In this document: piece after piece, positions 33,257-41,030 of the stretch
How positions within the stretch are numbered: the stretch's first letter is position 1
How the letters are laid out: every line of letters begins with the position of its first letter
Assembly: GCF_025210435.1 (NCBI RefSeq)
Contig: NZ_JAOART010000074.1
Location: 1-41,030 of the forward strand
Length of the DNA: 41,030 bases
Source of the DNA: Anaeromicrobium sp.
Lineage (GTDB): Bacteria; Bacillota; Clostridia; Peptostreptococcales; Thermotaleaceae
Reading direction: 5' to 3'
Notes under the pieces: generated by a model
Told to the model about the DNA's origin: nothing
The model's database searches: none
The model's input: only the letters and a program-made list of their open reading frames with translations
Made by a program: the position numbers and the translations under genes

Positions 33257-34261
33257 TTAACATATTATAGATATATGTTTTCTTAATTCTTCCTTTATTT
33301 TTTCTGATGCAAAGGATCCATCAACTCCATGTAGATACATTTTCTTATAATCTTGTATGTTTATGTTCTGTGCCTTCTTCATTAACTCATGTTCATTAGT
33401 TAAAGTAGTATTTGACACGGTCATATTATCCGTATTTAATGTTACCTTTATTCCATCTTGGAAAAACTCCTTAAGGGGATGACTTTCATAGCTAGCTACC
33501 CCCTTTGTCTGTACGTTACTTGTTGGACACATTTCTATGATCACATGGGAATTTTTTAATATTTCATATGCCTCTTTTGAATCTTTAGCATATATGCCAT
33601 GTCCAATTCTCTCCGCTTTAAGTATTTTTATAGCATCTAATACATTCTTTCCTATTCCCGTTTCTCCTGCATGTATGGTAACTCTATATCCATATTCCCT
33701 TGCCCTTTTTATTGGTTCCTTATATTTTTGTGCAAAATTTTCATATTCACTGGCAGCTAGATCTATAGCCACTACTCCTTTATTTAAATATTTTTTTCCC
33801 GCTTCCACAACTTTAAAGGCTTCTTTTACAGACATGGTTCTCATACAAGAAAGTATTAAGTTGCTTTTAATAGGATATGTCTCTTCCCCTTCTTTCATTC
33901 CCTCTAATACACTCTCTATAACCTCTTCAAATGATAATCCCTTAGCCCTATGGAGAGAAGGGGCAAACCTTATTTCTATATATTTCACATTATCCTTAGA
34001 TGCATCTTCTAATAATTCATATGCTACCCTTTTTAAATTTTCTTTTGTCTGCATTACTTTATTAGGTAAAGTAAATCTATCAAGATATTCATCTAGAGAT
34101 TTACAGTCTACAGGTGCCATAACATATTCTCTTATTCCATCTATGTTTTCAGTTGGTATTTCTATGCCATCTTTCTTTGCAATGCTAATTATAGTCTCTG
34201 GTCTAATACTTCCGTCTAGATGACAATGCAATTCTATTTTAGGTAAATCTTTCAAATTCAT
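33257..34261 (-). CDS. add: adenosine deaminase
   Basis: A 334-residue zinc enzyme converting adenosine to inosine. The metal site HCHLDGS (His12, His14), EIRFAPSLH, the IHAGETG segment with the zinc histidine, the RIGHG segment with the catalytic histidine, CPTSNVQT and LNTDN (zinc aspartate) are all present. I start at 34261 (MNLKDLPKIELH) because AAGGAGTG lies 6 bases upstream; a GTG three codons earlier overlaps it. It has its own promoter about 140 bases upstream and a terminator downstream, so it is a single-gene unit in purine salvage. Confidence 0.95.
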   Translation of the reverse strand: MNLKDLPKIELHCHLDGSIRPETIISIAKKDGIEIPTENIDGIREYVMAPVDCKSLDEYLDRFTLPNKVMQTKENLKRVAYELLEDASKDNVKYIEIRFAPSLHRAKGLSFEEVIESVLEGMKEGEETYPIKSNLILSCMRTMSVKEAFKVVEAGKKYLNKGVVAIDLAASEYENFAQKYKEPIKRAREYGYRVTIHAGETGIGKNVLDAIKILKAERIGHGIYAKDSKEAYEILKNSHVIIEMCPTSNVQTKGVASYESHPLKEFFQDGIKVTLNTDNMTVSNTTLTNEHELMKKAQNINIQDYKKMYLHGVDGSFASEKIKEELRKHISIIC

Positions 34262-34610
34262 ATATTTCACTCCTTATAAAAATTGTTTCTATTAATATAA
34301 ATAATTTCTATTTTCAATGTACGTGTCTAAGGCATATTCCTATCCATAGTTTTTTATAATATGTGATAAAAAATCATCTTTTAGCCAAAATAACTTTATT
34401 CTATTATATTCTTTAATACATGTCAAATCTGGCATACAATATACTTTCTATTCCTTTTTTCGTACGTATATCCTTAATAATAAATAAAAATAGAGCCAAA
34501 ACACTTTATTCTTATTTGTCCCTATCTCTAAACCCATTTTTTATATTTTTTCATTCCTTTTTCCTAATAAATAATTAAAAACTAGGCATACTATTACTGG
34601 GTGATTATTT
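34262..34610. other. divergent spacer between add and the small-protein gene
   Basis: It contains the add promoter (34398-34426) and, at 34328-34339, an exact 12-base tip of repeat family 1 (TAAGGCATATTC) without the rest of the element. GGGTGAT before 34611 is the likely ribosome binding site of the plus-strand small gene. Confidence 0.45.
34398..34426 (-). promoter_or_regulatory. promoter of add
   Basis: On the minus strand TTGACA (34426-34421) and TAGAAT (34403-34398) are 17 bases apart. The leader to the add start would be about 130 bases. Confidence 0.65.
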
Positions 34611-34781
34611 ATGAAAAACTATCATGATCCCTATGGAATAGGACAAATGAAAGAAAGAGAACATGAAGAGAAGATAGGCTCTAATGAAATTCTTTCAAAA
34701 CTCAATAATGAATTAGAATCCATAGGAAAACAGCTAGGGAAAATTATCCTTGAAACAAAGAATAAAAATAACTGGTCATAA
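34611..34781 (+). CDS. small charged protein of unknown function
   Basis: A 56-residue protein beginning MKNYHDPYGIGQMKEREHEE, with a predicted helical C-terminal half (LSKLNNELESIGKQLGKIIL). It has no cysteine and no membrane segment. GGGTGATT lies before the ATG, and a terminator overlaps its last codons, which supports a real gene. I recognise no family; the heptad-like pattern could form a coiled coil. Confidence 0.55.
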   Translation: MKNYHDPYGIGQMKEREHEEKIGSNEILSKLNNELESIGKQLGKIILETKNKNNWS

Positions 34782-34799
34782 TCTTGACCAGTTATTTTT
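34764..34799. terminator. bidirectional terminator
   Basis: AAAAATAACTGGTCA (34764-34778) pairs perfectly with TGACCAGTTATTTTT (34785-34799). It serves the plus-strand small gene and the converging YaiI-family gene. Confidence 0.88.
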
Positions 34800-34802
34800 A
34801 TT

Positions 34803-35246
34803 TTACATGCCTAACATGGATTTTATTAGTTTCCTGAATTTGTCTTCAAACCTTTTATTATCTTCCTTAGTTCTCTTAGGAACTTTAGTATATTTTTTAT
34901 GTTTTCTCCTATTTTGCTGATTTGTATGTCTTCTCATTAATAATTCATCAATATTTTCATTGGTGTAAACTAAGCCATTTTGATTGATGGCTACTGCTCT
35001 CTTAGAAAGGGCTAAAGCTGCCACCCCATAATCCTGAGTTATAACCACATCTCCATCCTTCGTGTTATTTATTAATACTATATCAGCCATATCCCGTCCC
35101 TGATCTACTGTTATGATCTGTGCATAATCATCATAGAGTTCATGACAAATATTTTTAATCATTATTATTGGTATATTATATTCCTTGGCCACCTTTAAGA
35201 CTATATCCTTTACTGGACAAGCATCTGCATCTACTAATATTTTCAT
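34803..35246 (-). CDS. YaiI/YqxD family protein (DUF188, UPF0178)
   Basis: A 147-residue protein with the family start ILVDADACPVKDIVLKVAKE, followed by TVDQGRDMADIVLINNTKDGDVVITQDYGVAALAL and a basic RRHTNQQNRRKHKK tail. The acidic residues and overall plan recall PIN-like nuclease folds, and members have been suggested to act on RNA, but no function is established. GAGAGGAT precedes the ATG. It begins 20 bases after the DbpA-type helicase stop on the same strand, so the two are probably co-transcribed, which fits an RNA-related role (inference). Confidence 0.9.
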   Translation of the reverse strand: MKILVDADACPVKDIVLKVAKEYNIPIIMIKNICHELYDDYAQIITVDQGRDMADIVLINNTKDGDVVITQDYGVAALALSKRAVAINQNGLVYTNENIDELLMRRHTNQQNRRKHKKYTKVPKRTKEDNKRFEDKFRKLIKSMLGM

Positions 35247-35266
35247 GATCCTCTCCTTTTATTATT

Positions 35267-36718
35267 CTAAAATCTATTTGAGTTACCTCTAATTCTAATT
35301 TTTTTAACACTTATGTTTTTCCCTTTTATCTTATTGTCTTGAAGTGCCTTCCAAATCATATGACCTTTTTTGTTGAATATTTCTATGTAGGAACAGGTGT
35401 CTTGAATATCAATTATACCAATGTCCTCTCCATTCACCCCTTTTATATTAGTAAGGGCTCCTAATATATCCCCTGTTCTGATTTTTTTCTTACTTCCTGC
35501 ATTTATACGTATTCTAGTAATATCCTTATTAAAGTTTTCTGCCACGTCCCTTTGAATTTTAGGCTTTTTCTTTAATTTTCTATTTACTGCATTATCCTTT
35601 TTGTTAATTATCTTTCCCTTTGGTATTTCATAATTTAAATACTCTTTAAGTTCATTAAATCGCTCTTCCTCATTAGATGATACTAATGATATGGCCATAC
35701 CCTTTTCCTCCACTCGGCCAGTTCTTCCTATTCTATGTACATAGGCTTCATTTTCAAAGGGTACATTATAATTAATAACTAGGGATAGATTATTCACGTG
35801 AATTCCTCTACCTGCTAAATCTGTAGCTATTAAGAAGTTAAATTCTCCCCTCTTAAATTTAGATATGGTCCTAAGTCTAATATTCTGATGCATGCCTCCA
35901 TGGAGTCCTTCACAATGATATGCCTGTCTTTTCAATTTGTTAGTTAACCTTTCAACACCTTCTCTAGTATTACAAAATACAATGGAACTCTCAGGTTCCT
36001 CTTCATTTATAATATTTTTAAGCAGTGAAACCTTATCCATTTCTTCTACTTCATAAAAAAACTGTTTAATCTTTTTAGTAGTGGGATTTCTTGATTCTAT
36101 TTGAACTTCTTTTGGATCTATCATGTATTTTGAGCATATGTCCTTAATTTTCTCAGGCATAGTTGCAGAAAAAAGTAGTGTTTTCCTATCATGGGGAAGC
36201 TTTTTTATAATATCTTCCACTTGATCTATGAAACCTCTATTTAAAAGTTCATCAGCTTCATCTATAACTAGATATTTTAAATCTTCTAGCTTAATAGTTT
36301 TTCTCTTTATATGATCACTAACTCTTCCAGGAGTTCCCACTACCACATGAACTCTTTGTTTCAATTGTCTTATCTGCATTTGTATAGGTTGTTTTCCATA
36401 TACTTTCACACTTCTTATTTTTTTAAACTTTCCTATATTAGTAATTTCATCACTAACCTGTACTGCGAGCTCCCTAGTGGGTGTTAATACTAGTATTTGG
36501 GGACTATTAGTATCAAGTTTAATTTTCTCACAAAGGGGAATGGCAAAGGCCCCTGTTTTTCCACTACCCGTTTGAGCTTTTACTATTAAGTCTTTTCCTT
36601 CAAGTACTAGGGGGATTACTTTAGATTGAACTTCCATAGGTTTTTCATATCCTAGTACATTTAATGCTTTTATTATTTCTTTATTAATTCCATATTTATT
36701 AAATCCTGTATTATTCAT
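35267..36718 (-). CDS. dbpA: DEAD-box RNA helicase, DbpA/YxiN type
   Basis: A 483-residue ATP-dependent RNA helicase. Motifs run in order: AQTGSGKT (Walker A), PTRELAVQ, GTPGRV, DEAD, SAT, then the second RecA-like domain with ATDLAGRGIHV and HRIGRTGR. The C-terminal 75 residues (ITRIRINAGSKKKIRTGDIL ... IGIIDIQDTCSYIEIF) match the DbpA RNA-binding domain, which directs these helicases to 23S rRNA helix 92 during large-subunit assembly. Length is close to B. subtilis YxiN. A good minus-strand promoter lies upstream. Confidence 0.93.
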   Translation of the reverse strand: MNNTGFNKYGINKEIIKALNVLGYEKPMEVQSKVIPLVLEGKDLIVKAQTGSGKTGAFAIPLCEKIKLDTNSPQILVLTPTRELAVQVSDEITNIGKFKKIRSVKVYGKQPIQMQIRQLKQRVHVVVGTPGRVSDHIKRKTIKLEDLKYLVIDEADELLNRGFIDQVEDIIKKLPHDRKTLLFSATMPEKIKDICSKYMIDPKEVQIESRNPTTKKIKQFFYEVEEMDKVSLLKNIINEEEPESSIVFCNTREGVERLTNKLKRQAYHCEGLHGGMHQNIRLRTISKFKRGEFNFLIATDLAGRGIHVNNLSLVINYNVPFENEAYVHRIGRTGRVEEKGMAISLVSSNEEERFNELKEYLNYEIPKGKIINKKDNAVNRKLKKKPKIQRDVAENFNKDITRIRINAGSKKKIRTGDILGALTNIKGVNGEDIGIIDIQDTCSYIEIFNKKGHMIWKALQDNKIKGKNISVKKIRIRGNSNRF

Positions 36719-36760
36719 AATTTTCTACCTTTCACCTTAATTACAACTTATATATCTATA

Positions 36761-36789
36761 ATTATAGTTCCCCAAACCATTTCTGACAA
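36761..36789 (-). promoter_or_regulatory. promoter of the dbpA-type gene
   Basis: On the minus strand TTGTCA (36789-36784) and TATAAT (36766-36761) are separated by 17 bases, about 45 bases before the start codon. Confidence 0.68.
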
Positions 36790-36831
36790 TGAATTAATTA
36801 TAATACTTATATAGAAATCTGTATTTCTTCT

Positions 36832-37818
36832 TCAACTCTCTTTTATATGCCCTTTAGGTGATATTCTTTTTAAATGATTTAATATTTTTTCTTTAATTTC
36901 ACCTTGGGCTAAGTTAGGTTGACCATTTATTATCTTTATTGGCACTAACTCAATATTCACTATTCTTTTATTTTTAATTTTAAAATTAGCAATAATAGTC
37001 TCATCTGTTCCCCAATGTATTTGTCTATCAAATATAAAATTACCTAAACTATAGAAAATATATTTATCCCTATATTTTTCAATACTTTGAAGTACGTGGG
37101 GGTGATGGCCTAATATTAAGTCAGCACCACTATCTATAGTTTCATGGGCAAGTTTAATTTGATTTTCACTGGGATAGGATTCATATTCATTTCCCCAATG
37201 ATAAGAAACTATTAAAAAATCACACTTCCTTTTAGCATCCTTTACTTCTATTTTTATTCTTTTAGGATCTACCTTAGCCACATGGGGTCTATCTGGAAAA
37301 AAAACATATCCTTCAGGGGGAAAGACACTATAGCCTAAAAATCCAATTCTAGTGTTATTTATTTTCACTATTTTTAATTTTTTAGCATCCTTACTATTTT
37401 TTCCTGCTCCAAAGTAATCTAAATGGTTTTTATTTAATGCTTCAATAGTACTAAGTAACCCCTCGCTTCTATGATCCATGGTGTGATTATTAGCTAAATT
37501 TAAAAGGTTAATTCCAGCACTTTTAATATAATTAACATTTTCAGTGCCTCCCTTAAAAATTATATCTGGCCTTTTATATACAGGATTATTCCCATCATAA
37601 ATAGGACATTCTAAATTAGCAACTACTATGTCCCTATTATTTAGGCTATTTCTTACCTTTTCATAGGGGTATTCATATCCTTCTTCTTCAATAATTTTCC
37701 TAACACCACGATCTAATAATATGTCTCCTACTGCAGAAATGGTCACTTCATCAGAATTCCTTTGTGCAAATCCTATTATTCCTATTATTAGTACAATCCC
37801 TATTACTATCCTTTTCAT
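36832..37818 (-). CDS. CapA/PgsA-family metallophosphatase-like protein, membrane-anchored
   Basis: A 328-residue protein with an N-terminal membrane anchor or signal (about 3-19). The CapA-type calcineurin-like fold is clear: GDILLDRGV, VVANLECPI, NLANNHTMDH, SYHWGNEY, GHHPHVLQ and FYSLGNFIFD. Relatives are needed for poly-gamma-glutamate capsule export or anchoring, but many act elsewhere and no capB/capC partners are seen here. It starts one base beyond the DUF3160 stop, so it is co-translated with that lipoprotein. It probably acts outside the cell on an envelope polymer (inference). Confidence 0.87.
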   Translation of the reverse strand: MKRIVIGIVLIIGIIGFAQRNSDEVTISAVGDILLDRGVRKIIEEEGYEYPYEKVRNSLNNRDIVVANLECPIYDGNNPVYKRPDIIFKGGTENVNYIKSAGINLLNLANNHTMDHRSEGLLSTIEALNKNHLDYFGAGKNSKDAKKLKIVKINNTRIGFLGYSVFPPEGYVFFPDRPHVAKVDPKRIKIEVKDAKRKCDFLIVSYHWGNEYESYPSENQIKLAHETIDSGADLILGHHPHVLQSIEKYRDKYIFYSLGNFIFDRQIHWGTDETIIANFKIKNKRIVNIELVPIKIINGQPNLAQGEIKEKILNHLKRISPKGHIKES

Positions 37819-37819
37819 A

Positions 37820-40042
37820 TTAACATCCTGTGGAATAGGGTTCTGCTGGCATAGGTATTTGTATCTTATCCATATTTATGAAATTCTTCATCCATAAAGG
37901 TTGTGTAGGTTCCTTATTTTCTTTTATGATCTTTTGCCACTTTTCGTCTGTTAATCTTTCCTCTGATACGAATTCATAGTAGCTAAAAACAGCTCCCCTT
38001 GTTAAATATAATTTTCCATCTATAGGCACAACCACATACATTTCAGAGGCAGGTCCTACACCTACTTCAAAATATGCTCCTGACCCTATGTTATGTATAT
38101 CTCCTATTAACGCCATATTTTTATCAGTTTCTGAAGTTATTTCAAACCATTTCATGCCATCACCTGCAAAGGAACTCATGAAATACTCAAGTAACCCACC
38201 ATAGGTCAACAATTGATCATATTCTTCTTCACTTAGTTCTTCGTTTCTGAGTTCCTTAATAGAACAATTAATTAGAAATTTTAGTAAATCCTCAAATTGT
38301 TCTAGCTTACTCTCTAGCTCTCCCGTTAATAGATTCCTATCCCTTAAATTTTGTCTAGAATACTTAGTTAACCAAAGGAGTTTACTATAAACCTCCATAT
38401 TAGGTTCCACATATCCCTTTATTTTTGGAGGCTCCATTCCTCCACCACATTCTGCTCCACTTTGTTTTCCATATAATACTGTATCGTGCTTTAACTCAGC
38501 CCAGCTCCCTAAAGCCGTCGATAGGGATTTGTCCTCCCAGGCCTTATTGGTCATAAAGGATGGATATCCTCCCTTAAATTCTTTAAGGAGGCCCTTTAGT
38601 GTCCATAACCAACCATAATACATATTAGATTTCCATTTATCTTCTTTTATCTGACCAAATTCTTCTTTAGTTCTATTAAGTACAGTTTCATACTCTTCCC
38701 ATTTTTCCTGTTCCTTATTAATATTTAATTGTATTTCACAAGCCCTTTTAGAGCCCATAACTGCCATAACATCTAAACCAGATGGCACAGGTCTTTTTAA
38801 GGGTTCTACTAGTCTTTGTATAATATCTGCGTCTGCCACATATCTTTGACCCATAAATCTAAACTGTTTTCCTACAGGTATTTTTGTGCCCGTATATTTG
38901 CCCTGTATTTTAGGTTCAGGTAAATTTTTACCTTCTTCATAAACTATATTTAATTTGTCCTCATCTGAAAAATCATCTATACTTGGATTTTCTCCATAGG
39001 CCCTTATTAATATTTTCTTATAATCATATATACTCAAGTCATCTGCCGATCCCACATAAAAGTTTGTCACATCATAAATGTTTTCCCATAATTTAATATC
39101 TTCTTCATTATTCAGGAATATGGAATAGGTCATAAGTAAAGCTTCAAGGGTTTCATCTATACTTTTATTTTTATTTCCATCCTCATCCATTGAATATAGT
39201 GGAAAGGAAGCTTGACCATACCACATGATAGATTTAAAATATTTTTTCAATTGATCATTTCTAGTATAGTGTCCACGAACCTTGTATTGGCTATAGTCTA
39301 AATCATAGGGAAAAATAATTGATGGCTTAATCCCTTCTTCCTTTTTAATTAGCTCATATTCGCCACGGGCTAATTCCAGTGACTCCTTAGGTAAATTTTG
39401 TGGCATTTCCCTTTCAAGTAGCATTTGTGCCACTGCAAAATAGGAAATATTTTTAGTTAAAGCCCTTTTCACCTTTTCATCCTTGGCTTTTTCATATAAA
39501 TAAATTGATTTATCTAACATATTCTTTGTCAAATTTTCTAATAAACCCAATAACTTTTCCTGTTCTAAAGTTCTTAAAGAGTAATCATAAAATACATGAT
39601 ATACATGGAGTACAGAATCGGTAGTAACAAAGGATGGTATCTTCATATACTCATTATTTTCGTAAATATAAAATAATTGTTCTTCACTAGTAGGATTTAC
39701 TACAAATCCATTTTTTGATAGTAATCTTATCTGCTCTTCATTAAAGGTTCCAAATTGGCTTAAATTCTCTATATTAGATAAATCCCCATTTATAATATAG
39801 GGATCTACTTTTTTTTCATAGTCCCTTTCTTCATAAGGAATATGTATATTATTTCTTATACGTTCTTCATTAAGAGCTAATTTTTCCCCTTTACTTTCCT
39901 TTATAGTTTCTTTTATAATCTCTTCTTTTTTCTCTGTTATAGATTCCTTTCTTACTTCTTCTTTTTTGCTACATCCACTAATTAGTACCATAAATATTAA
40001 AACAATACATACTAGTAGACTTACTATCCTCTTTCCCTTCAT
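37820..40042 (-). CDS. DUF3160 family lipoprotein
   Basis: A 740-residue exported lipoprotein: a 20-residue hydrophobic leader ends in the lipobox I-S-G-C with acylated Cys24, followed by a Lys/Glu-rich linker (about 25-60). The mature part matches the DUF3160 pattern, with SFVTTDSVLHVYHVFYDYSL near 130-150, FRFMGQRYVADADIIQRLVE and a late GVGPASEMYVVVPIDGKLYL segment. The family has no established function. AGGGGTATT precedes the ATG. It is the middle gene of a three-gene operon, 12 bases after the FG-GAP-like gene and one base before the CapA-like gene. Confidence 0.85.
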   Translation of the reverse strand: MKGKRIVSLLVCIVLIFMVLISGCSKKEEVRKESITEKKEEIIKETIKESKGEKLALNEERIRNNIHIPYEERDYEKKVDPYIINGDLSNIENLSQFGTFNEEQIRLLSKNGFVVNPTSEEQLFYIYENNEYMKIPSFVTTDSVLHVYHVFYDYSLRTLEQEKLLGLLENLTKNMLDKSIYLYEKAKDEKVKRALTKNISYFAVAQMLLEREMPQNLPKESLELARGEYELIKKEEGIKPSIIFPYDLDYSQYKVRGHYTRNDQLKKYFKSIMWYGQASFPLYSMDEDGNKNKSIDETLEALLMTYSIFLNNEEDIKLWENIYDVTNFYVGSADDLSIYDYKKILIRAYGENPSIDDFSDEDKLNIVYEEGKNLPEPKIQGKYTGTKIPVGKQFRFMGQRYVADADIIQRLVEPLKRPVPSGLDVMAVMGSKRACEIQLNINKEQEKWEEYETVLNRTKEEFGQIKEDKWKSNMYYGWLWTLKGLLKEFKGGYPSFMTNKAWEDKSLSTALGSWAELKHDTVLYGKQSGAECGGGMEPPKIKGYVEPNMEVYSKLLWLTKYSRQNLRDRNLLTGELESKLEQFEDLLKFLINCSIKELRNEELSEEEYDQLLTYGGLLEYFMSSFAGDGMKWFEITSETDKNMALIGDIHNIGSGAYFEVGVGPASEMYVVVPIDGKLYLTRGAVFSYYEFVSEERLTDEKWQKIIKENKEPTQPLWMKNFINMDKIQIPMPAEPYSTGC

Positions 40043-40054
40043 AAATACCCCTCC

Positions 40055-40888
40055 CTATTTAAGCATATTTTCATAATTAATAACTAATTTATTATTATCA
40101 TAAGATACAATCCCTTTTACTAAGGTCCCATGTTCTTTTAATAAAACTTTAAATTCATTTGGATTTTCATAACTTTTCTCAATAGATAAAATGTCTTGAA
40201 AATCTTTACTTTGTCCTATACTTTCAAATCCAAATCCCTTCCATTTGTAACATGAAAAGACCTTTTTCCCATTTTTAAGTAATTCTATAGCTGCAATTTC
40301 ATGCCTATTATCCTTATTTACATCTACAAAAATATAATCTTCAAAGGGCTTAGATAATCTTGATCCCCTCCATTTAGGAAATAATTTTTTATTTTTGTAC
40401 TCATATATGAAGGGTCTTTTAGCCATAACAGGGTGATATTTTGACTTTTTGTATACACCTATGGACACTTCTTTCACATTATCTCCATCCACATTACAGA
40501 TTTGTACTTTCCAAGGATTTAAAATAGAAAAATCCTTAGTATATATTTTTTCAAAATTGTTATTATACTTAAATATAACTAAATTATTTCCATAAGAACT
40601 ACTATTTTTTCTCCCTAATACTACTATCTCATCATGTCCATCATTGTTCAAATCTCCCGTGTCATAACTAAGTATTCTTTCATCATCAGTGAAAATTTTC
40701 TCCCTATCTATTAATTTATAATTCTTTGAGTAAACTAGTAACTCATTATTGTCTAGGCTCATATGATAATCCATATTGTTTGCGTGTAATATTTTATATG
40801 TCCTATTAGTTTCATTAAAAGTACTATAATTAATTATCACTAATGCTCCTACAATACATATAAGAATTCCTTTTATAATACTGTTCAT
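40055..40888 (-). CDS. FG-GAP/VCBS-like repeat protein with N-terminal membrane anchor
   Basis: A 277-residue protein with one hydrophobic segment at residues about 6-22, then an extracytoplasmic part with three Asp-rich calcium-type loops: GDLNNDGHDEIVVLG, NVDGDNVKEVSIGV and DVNKDNRHEIAAIE. These are the spacing and sequence of FG-GAP/VCBS beta-propeller blades. It is probably a surface protein binding a ligand or partner, perhaps the DUF3160 lipoprotein encoded next to it. The ribosome binding site before 40888 is weak. It is the first gene of the envelope operon. Confidence 0.7.
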   Translation of the reverse strand: MNSIIKGILICIVGALVIINYSTFNETNRTYKILHANNMDYHMSLDNNELLVYSKNYKLIDREKIFTDDERILSYDTGDLNNDGHDEIVVLGRKNSSSYGNNLVIFKYNNNFEKIYTKDFSILNPWKVQICNVDGDNVKEVSIGVYKKSKYHPVMAKRPFIYEYKNKKLFPKWRGSRLSKPFEDYIFVDVNKDNRHEIAAIELLKNGKKVFSCYKWKGFGFESIGQSKDFQDILSIEKSYENPNEFKVLLKEHGTLVKGIVSYDNNKLVINYENMLK

Positions 40889-41030
40889 ATTTCCGTTACC
40901 AAAAATCTATAAAAATCTACAAATTAAAGATTTTGTTTCTTTCCTACTTCATAATGTCCCATTTTGCCGAAGCTACTTTGGTTTGCTATAACACTCCATA
41001 GGCTTTGCTACTTTTCAGTAGTGGGTTGTA
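40889..41030. other. intergenic right edge
   Basis: On the minus strand AAATCT...AGATTT pairing near 40914-40935 could be a weak terminator of a gene beyond the edge. The last 60 bases (with CTAC-TTTTCA-GTAG) look structured but are cut off. No coding frame is supported. Confidence 0.35.

Noticed and set aside
33537-34223. Long plus-strand frame inside add
   Set aside because: It is fully covered by the well-supported adenosine deaminase gene on the other strand; a shadow frame.
34328-34339. Another copy of repeat family 1
   Set aside because: Only a 12-base match to the element tip (TAAGGCATATTC) is present; it is too short to call an element.

Overview
The window looks like chromosome from a low-GC anaerobic Firmicute of the class Clostridia that ferments amino acids. 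The main evidence is a betaine/sarcosine/glycine-reductase protein B locus with an in-frame UGA read as selenocysteine, plus methionine gamma-lyase, AT-rich intergenic DNA, strong AGGAGG-type ribosome binding sites and many hairpin terminators. I cannot name the species.

Left part (1-8130). A possible 6S-like RNA is cut by the left edge. It is followed by a phosphoribosyltransferase, then a sulfur unit in which an ArsR-type repressor precedes an 812-residue fusion (CoA-disulfide-reductase-like, rhodanese, TusA and DsrE-like domains), with matching operator-like sequences before both genes. Next come an AI-2E-family membrane protein and a glycolytic pair (pgi, class II fba) closed by a perfect 18-bp terminator.

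Middle (8130-20600). This is a regulatory and accessory stretch: a Fic-domain protein flanked by gene remnants, an HxlR regulator, two OmpR-type two-component systems, a DUF3592-like membrane protein, a Cd/Zn/Pb-type P-type ATPase with an unusual Cys/His-rich N-terminus behind an ArsR/CadC-like operator, and an HD-GYP protein.

Selenoprotein locus (19940-25230). A TetR regulator is divergent from a grdI-grdH-like pair and a BCCT transporter. Together they suggest uptake and reductive cleavage of betaine. Proteins A and C of the reductase are not in the window, so this module must rely on genes elsewhere.

Polysaccharide region (25740-31050, minus strand). A complete dTDP-rhamnose set (rmlD-A-C-B) lies downstream of a sulfotransferase. 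Upstream of the sulfotransferase are clear remains of cysD, cysN and a second rmlD, so a sulfated-glycan cluster appears to have decayed here. Two micro-ORFs with terminators sit between the sulfotransferase and rmlD.

Right part (31200-41030, mostly minus). It holds a cysteine-rich mini-protein, megL, add, a 56-residue small protein, a YaiI/DUF188 protein, a DbpA-type helicase, and a tightly packed three-gene envelope operon (FG-GAP-like protein, DUF3160 lipoprotein, CapA-like metallophosphatase).

Two families of short non-coding inverted-repeat elements are dispersed through the window. Family 1 (about 160 bp with arms of about 55 bp; three full copies, two partial, one diverged) mostly lies directly at gene ends. 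Family 2 is palindromic with a variable centre (three copies of different length). No CRISPR array, tRNA, rRNA or intact insertion sequence was seen.
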